The notes under the pieces were generated by a model. The model worked only from the letters and a program-made list of their open reading frames with translations. It was not told where the DNA came from and did not search any database. Shown here piece after piece: positions 7,095 to 10,852 of a stretch of 10,852 nt of DNA. Source of the stretch: an uncultured Planctomycetales bacterium (GTDB taxonomy: Bacteria; Planctomycetota; Planctomycetia; Pirellulales; Thermoguttaceae). A program made the position numbers and the translations under genes. The stretch lies in the NCBI GenBank assembly GCA_937889015.1, contig CALARR010000316.1, positions 1 through 10,852 of the forward strand, given 5' to 3'. Position 1 is the first letter of the stretch; each line of letters opens with the position of its first letter.

Positions 7095-8468
7095 ATGCTC
7101 ATTACCGCTTGTGTATGGATTCTCCTGTGTGGACGGACGGTCAATGCCGCTGAAGGGCAGCCCAACCCGCCACAGCGGGTAAACATCGTCGTCATCGTTG
7201 CCGACGACCTCGGTTACGCGGATGTGAGTTTCAATCCGCAGCATGCGAAGGAGGTCGCCACGCCGCACCTGGACGCCCTCGCCAAGGCCGGCGTGATCTG
7301 CCAGCAGGGATACGTCACGGGCAACGTCTGTTCGCCGACGCGCGCCGGCTTGATGACCGGGCGTTACCAGCAGCGGCTCGGACTGTACACCGCCGGCGAG
7401 GCCGGCAGCGGATTGCCGATGAGCGAAACGATTTTCCCGCAATACCTCAAACCCGCCGGCTATGCCACGGCACAGTTCGGCAAATGGCATCTGGGGCCGA
7501 CGCTGGAGTGGAGCCCGGCGATGCGCGGTTTCGATGAGGTGTTCGGCTTCCTCGGACGCGGCGCGCACGACTATTTCAAGCTGGACGACCCGTCCGACCC
7601 GATCTACCGGGGCACAAGCGCGGTGAACGAGACCGGCTACCTCACCGACCGGCTCGGCGAAGAGACCGCCTCGTTCATCACGCGCCACAAGGCGCGTCCG
7701 TTCTTCGTCTATCTCGCGTTCAACGCCGTTCACGCGCCGTTGCAGGCGCCCGCCGACGAGATCGCCAAGTTCAGCACCGGCAACTCCGACCGCAACACGC
7801 GTCTGGCGATGGGCAAACGCATGGACGACGCTGTCGGCAAGGTGGTTGGCGCGATCCAACAGGCCGGTGTCTGGAACAACACACTGCTCTTTTTCATCAG
7901 CGACAATGGCGGCCCGCTGAAACAGTCGGCCAATAACGCCCCATTGCGCGGCGGCAAACATGAGGATTACGAGGGCGGCATTCGCGTGCCGTTCATTGTG
8001 TGCTGGCCCGCGGGACTGAAGCCGGGCGAATGCCGGTGGCCAATCACAGCGCTCGATATCCTGCCGACCGCGCTCGCCGCAGCGGGGATTGGTGCGCCGT
8101 CGACTGCAAAGCCGTTTGACGGACAGAACATCCTGCCGATGTTGCGGGGCGATGCGTCGCCGCCGTCGCGCAACTTGTTCTGGTGCTCTGGCAGCCAAGC
8201 CGGTTGGTGGGCCGTGCGGTCCGGTGATTGGAAACTTGTCAGCCAACGGGGACACATCGAGTTGTTCGACGTGGGCAAAGACGCCGGCGAACAGAACAAC
8301 CTCGCCAAGCAGAAGCCGGAAATCGTCGCCGACCTCACCCGCTTGCACGATGCCTGGCTTGCCGAGATGCCCAACCCGGTCAAGGCCGGGGCGAAACGCT
8401 GGGGAATGCCGACACCCGAAAGCAGCATCGCGAAGAAACCCAAACGTGAACGAAGGCGCGATAGATGA
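7095..8468 (+). CDS. Exported type I (formylglycine) sulfatase, CSPTR signature
   Basis: 457 aa sulfatase of the alkaline-phosphatase fold (family S1), hydrolysing sulfate esters, here probably on a polysaccharide. ATG 7095 starts a signal peptide (MLITACVWILLCG..., cleavage near VNA). An in-frame TTG at 7047 lacks support. Visible motifs in order are VADDLGYAD with metal-binding D37/D38, NVCSPTRAGLMTGRYQ with Cys79 as the residue converted to formylglycine, GKWHLG (K130, H132), FNAVHAP (H213), ISDNGG (D270/N271) and GGKHEDYEGGIRVP (K288). All expected catalytic positions are present. Maturation needs an FGE or anSME acting in trans; the neighbouring FGE-fold protein looks unable to do this. 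The C-terminus ends in an unusual basic tail (KKPKRERRRDR). Spacing is 111 bp from the upstream gene and 55 bp to the beta-helix gene. Substrate subfamily cannot be assigned by eye. Confidence 0.95.
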   Translation: MLITACVWILLCGRTVNAAEGQPNPPQRVNIVVIVADDLGYADVSFNPQHAKEVATPHLDALAKAGVICQQGYVTGNVCSPTRAGLMTGRYQQRLGLYTAGEAGSGLPMSETIFPQYLKPAGYATAQFGKWHLGPTLEWSPAMRGFDEVFGFLGRGAHDYFKLDDPSDPIYRGTSAVNETGYLTDRLGEETASFITRHKARPFFVYLAFNAVHAPLQAPADEIAKFSTGNSDRNTRLAMGKRMDDAVGKVVGAIQQAGVWNNTLLFFISDNGGPLKQSANNAPLRGGKHEDYEGGIRVPFIVCWPAGLKPGECRWPITALDILPTALAAAGIGAPSTAKPFDGQNILPMLRGDASPPSRNLFWCSGSQAGWWAVRSGDWKLVSQRGHIELFDVGKDAGEQNNLAKQKPEIVADLTRLHDAWLAEMPNPVKAGAKRWGMPTPESSIAKKPKRERRRDR

Positions 8469-8523
8469 CCGGCGCCTCGGCAATGCCCCGAACTGTCGAA
8501 GTTTACAGGACTCTGAGACCGTC

Positions 8524-9789
8524 ATGAAACACAGTCTCCCCCTCCTCGCCGCCCTGCTGCTCGCCCCGCTGGCCGCGCTGCATGCAGCGGACACCCGCTA
8601 CGAGCCTGATTGGGCGGGCATCGCTCCGAAGCGGGTGATCAAGCACACGTCCCCTGACGGCGAGGCGCTGGTGAAGGCCGTGGCGTCGTTGCAACCGGGC
8701 GATCAGCTCGTCATTGCGGCGGGGACCTACAGCGTGCACAGGATGTGGGACATCGGAGTCAGTGGCACGGCGGAGGCTCCGACGTGGATTGTGGCCGAGG
8801 AGGGTGCGAAGGTGGTCTTCACGCGGCCGGATGCGAAGCAGAACGTGCTCAACATCGGCCAGAGTGGCCCAGTGCATCATCTTTGCCTGCGCGGTGTGGA
8901 GATCACGGGCGGCAGTCACGGCCTGCGGCTGGGGCATTGCAGCGAGGTGTGGATTGATCAATGCCACATCCATCACACCGGCGCGGTTTGCCTCAGTGCG
9001 AACAGCGCGAACACGCGCCGCCTTTTCCTCACGCGCAATCACAACCACCACGGCGGTGGTCATGGCGAGGGCATGTATCTCGGCGCGAACTACGGCGAGT
9101 TCATCATGAGCGAGAGCGTGATCGCGCTGAACCACATCCACGATTGCAAAGGCGAGCAAGGCGACGGCATCGAGGTCAAACAGGGCTCGTGGGGCAATCT
9201 GGTCGCCGAAAACGACATCCACGACACGCAGTATCCCTGCATCACCGTGTATGGCACCGCCGGGAAGCCCGTAAACATCATCGAGCGCAATCTCTGCCGC
9301 CGCAGCGCCGATCACACCATGCAGGTGCAGGGCGAGGCCATTGTGCGCAACAACGTGCTGATCAGCGGCCGCGGTTCCGGATTCACCAGCACCGATCACC
9401 AGGGCAAGACGCTGAACCTGCAAGTGATCCACAATACCATTATCAACACCGGCCACGCCTTCCGCGGCGGCTCGTGGAATGCACGCGAAGGCATGATCCT
9501 CGCCAACAACGTCCTCTACTCCCGCGACAAGAATGCGATCGACTTCCCCAACGGCAGCGAAGGCGTGACCATCACCGGCAACAGCATTGTCAGTAATGGA
9601 CCGAAACAAGGCATCGCACCCGGACGCGGCCTCGAGGACTTCGTGAGTCTGAGCTGGGACGGCGAGAAACACGACGCCACACCCGCCGTGGAGGCCCCTT
9701 TCGACCATGCGGATGGGAAATACCTGCTCGAAACCGACTTCACCGGAGCCAGACGCACCAAGGCGTTGAGCGGTGCTCTTGCGCGGTGA
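8524..9789 (+). CDS. Exported right-handed parallel beta-helix protein, candidate polysaccharide lyase/hydrolase
   Basis: 421 aa. ATG 8524 begins a textbook signal peptide (MKHSLPLLAALLLAP...; cleavage after LHA). The frame is open far upstream of it, but that part overlaps the sulfatase gene and is not coding. After TSPDGEALVKAVASLQPGD...IAAGTYS, the usual N-terminal cap of pectate-lyase-like helices, come many short repeated turns (LCLRGVEITGG, VWIDQCHIHHTG, LNHIHDCKGEQGDGIEV, IVRNNVLISG, LQVIHNTIINTG, VTITGNSIVSNG) matching PbH1/Beta_helix (PF13229). A His-rich stretch TRNHNHHGGGHGEG (residues 170-183) may bind metal or line the active groove. Sitting between two sulfatases, it is a plausible endo- or exo-acting lyase whose products the GH105 module could finish, but no known lyase family is recognisable, and a non-catalytic binding role is possible. 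Confidence 0.92.
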   Translation: MKHSLPLLAALLLAPLAALHAADTRYEPDWAGIAPKRVIKHTSPDGEALVKAVASLQPGDQLVIAAGTYSVHRMWDIGVSGTAEAPTWIVAEEGAKVVFTRPDAKQNVLNIGQSGPVHHLCLRGVEITGGSHGLRLGHCSEVWIDQCHIHHTGAVCLSANSANTRRLFLTRNHNHHGGGHGEGMYLGANYGEFIMSESVIALNHIHDCKGEQGDGIEVKQGSWGNLVAENDIHDTQYPCITVYGTAGKPVNIIERNLCRRSADHTMQVQGEAIVRNNVLISGRGSGFTSTDHQGKTLNLQVIHNTIINTGHAFRGGSWNAREGMILANNVLYSRDKNAIDFPNGSEGVTITGNSIVSNGPKQGIAPGRGLEDFVSLSWDGEKHDATPAVEAPFDHADGKYLLETDFTGARRTKALSGALAR

Positions 9790-9837
9790 ACCCGCACCCA
9801 TTGCCTTTGCCGAAGTTCCCGCACCACCAGGATCCAC

Positions 9838-10852
9838 ATGAACCTTCCGGTCGCATTCCTTATCGCCGCACTCGTTTGCGATTCCGCCTTCGGCGCCGAC
9901 GCGCGCACGCCCAACGTCCTCATTTTCTATCTCGATGACATGGGCTACGGCGATCCCGCCTGCTACGGTGGCAAGCTCGCGCCGACCCCGCACATCGATT
10001 CGCTCGCCACCAACGGCGTGCGATTCACGGACGGCTACGTCGCCGCCTGCGTCTGCGCGCCGAGCCGCGTCGGTTTGATGACCGGGCGTTACCAGGCGCG
10101 CACCGGCCATGATGCGAATGGAGGCGACCTCGCGCCCGGCGAAATCACGATCGCGCAGCGGATGAAGGCCGCCGGTTACGCCACCGGCATCGTCGGCAAA
10201 TGGCACCTCGGCTCCGGGCCGCAGTCTCTGCCCGTGGCGCGCGGGTTCGACTTCTCCATCGGCAGCGTGGGCAATCTCGGCAACGAAGGCGTGAAGACCG
10301 GCTTCTACCGCGGCGCGGAGCTGATGCCCGAACTCGCTGGCGCGCCGATCACCTCGCCCGTCTATGCGCGCGAGGCGTGCGGCTTCATCGAGCGCAGCCA
10401 CGACCGGCCCTGGTTCCTCTACCTGGCGTTCAACGCCGTACACAATCCGAACGTCGCGAGCGAATCGGTGCTCGCGCGTCTTCCTCAACTCAAACGTCGC
10501 GAACGCGACTATGCCGCCAGCATCGCCGAGGCCGATGACGCGATCGGAACGGTCCTCGGAAAGGTCCGCGCGCTCAGCCTCGAGGACAACACGCTTATCT
10601 TCTGCATCAGCGACAACGGCGATTCCTCCCCCTTCGCCAACCGCGAAGGCCTGCGCGGGCACAAGTGGCTGGTCTGGGAGGGCGGCATCCGCGTGCCGTG
10701 GCTCGTGCAGTGGAAAAGCCGCATCCCCGCCGGCCGCGTCCTCGGCACGCCGGTCATCCAGCTCGATGTGCTGCCCACAGCACTCGCCGCCGCCGGCGTG
10801 GAGCCAAGACCCGAGTGGGGCCTCGACGGCGCAAACCTGCTCCCGCTGCTCG
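9838..10852 (+). CDS. Second exported type I sulfatase, CAPSR signature (3' partial)
   Basis: The frame runs from ATG 9838 to the window edge without a stop, giving 338 visible residues; the C-terminal part is missing. AGGA (9829-9832) lies five bases before the ATG. The signal peptide is MNLPVAFLIAALVCDSAFGA. Motifs are FYLDDMGYGD with metal-binding D33/D34, CVCAPSRVGLMTGRYQ with Cys73 as the formylglycine residue, GKWHLG (K121, H123), FNAVHNP, ISDNGD (D259/N260) and LRGHKWLVWEGGIRVP. It clearly differs from the sulfatase at 7095 outside these motifs, so it is probably another S1 subfamily cleaving sulfate at a different position or sugar, not a recent duplicate. The arylsulfatase-A-like overall pattern is clear; the substrate is unknown. 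It follows the beta-helix gene by 48 bp, probably in the same operon. Confidence 0.94.
   Translation, partial: MNLPVAFLIAALVCDSAFGADARTPNVLIFYLDDMGYGDPACYGGKLAPTPHIDSLATNGVRFTDGYVAACVCAPSRVGLMTGRYQARTGHDANGGDLAPGEITIAQRMKAAGYATGIVGKWHLGSGPQSLPVARGFDFSIGSVGNLGNEGVKTGFYRGAELMPELAGAPITSPVYAREACGFIERSHDRPWFLYLAFNAVHNPNVASESVLARLPQLKRRERDYAASIAEADDAIGTVLGKVRALSLEDNTLIFCISDNGDSSPFANREGLRGHKWLVWEGGIRVPWLVQWKSRIPAGRVLGTPVIQLDVLPTALAAAGVEPRPEWGLDGANLLPLL

Noticed and set aside
8089..8523. In-frame extension of the beta-helix gene into the sulfatase gene
   Set aside because: It overlaps the conserved sulfatase C-terminus in another frame and has no domain; the signal peptide at 8524 marks the real start.
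4764..8594. A very long open frame on the minus strand (about 1276 codons) spanning three genes
   Set aside because: It runs antisense to the propeller and sulfatase genes, which have unmistakable motifs and signal peptides. Its translation is low-complexity and His/Arg/Val-rich with no domain. Long antisense frames are expected in GC-rich coding DNA.
7350..10095. An identical 21-base stretch in both sulfatases (7350-7370 and 10075-10095)
   Set aside because: It encodes the conserved LMTGRYQ segment after the active-site Cys. Shared protein constraint and codon preference explain it, and identity drops on both sides, so it is not evidence of recent duplication or conversion.
8503..10662. A 719-codon minus-strand frame opposite the beta-helix protein and second sulfatase
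   Set aside because: Same reason: a shadow of two real genes, with no recognisable motif or start signal.
1..10852. CRISPR array, tRNA/rRNA genes, insertion sequence or phage attachment sites
   Set aside because: I found no regularly spaced direct repeats, no clover-leaf-like sequence and no transposase or integrase frame. The two palindromes at 4800-4846 are too few and too short to be an array.

Overview
The window is a high-GC stretch of bacterial DNA in which every convincing gene lies on the + strand. It encodes a run of exported glycan-degrading enzymes: a GH88/105-type unsaturated glycuronyl hydrolase fused to a second six-hairpin-like module, a DUF5060 glycoside hydrolase, a protein joining an FGE-fold domain to a sialidase-like propeller, two formylglycine sulfatases and a right-handed beta-helix protein. 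This density of sulfatases, FGE/BNR fusions and DUF5060 enzymes is typical of the PVC superphylum (Planctomycetota, Verrucomicrobiota, Kiritimatiellota, Lentisphaerota). I cannot place it more precisely. No ribosomal, housekeeping, regulator, transporter, TonB/SusCD, phage or transposase gene is visible.

Layout: (1) 1-2670, the end of a large multimodular protein whose start lies left of the window. (2) 2715-4679, DUF5060 glycoside hydrolase. (3) 4680-5012, the only long gap between confident genes. It holds an orphan signal-peptide reading frame, two tandem TTCCA...TGGAA palindromes about 32 bp apart, and a small hairpin before the next gene. (4) 5013-6983, the FGE-fold/BNR fusion. (5) 7095-8468, sulfatase with CSPTR. 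(6) 8524-9789, beta-helix protein. (7) 9838 to the right edge, a second, different sulfatase with CAPSR, cut off by the window. Other gaps are 35-111 bp with no clear terminator, so the genes could be co-transcribed in one or two units split at the 4680-5012 gap.

Inferred joint role: extracellular or periplasmic breakdown of a sulfated, uronic-acid-containing polysaccharide such as algal or mucilage-type glycans. The sulfatases would remove sulfate esters. The beta-helix protein is a candidate lyase or hydrolase. The GH105 module would remove the 4,5-unsaturated uronic acid that lyases leave. The DUF5060 enzyme and the propeller protein would trim other linkages. The substrate cannot be fixed from sequence alone.

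The most interesting points are the GH105/six-hairpin fusion with Pro/Ser-rich linkers, the FGE-fold domain that has lost its catalytic cysteines and part of its core while sitting beside sulfatases, and the 4680-5012 gap, where a signal-peptide start has no enzyme behind it and runs straight into a palindromic repeat.
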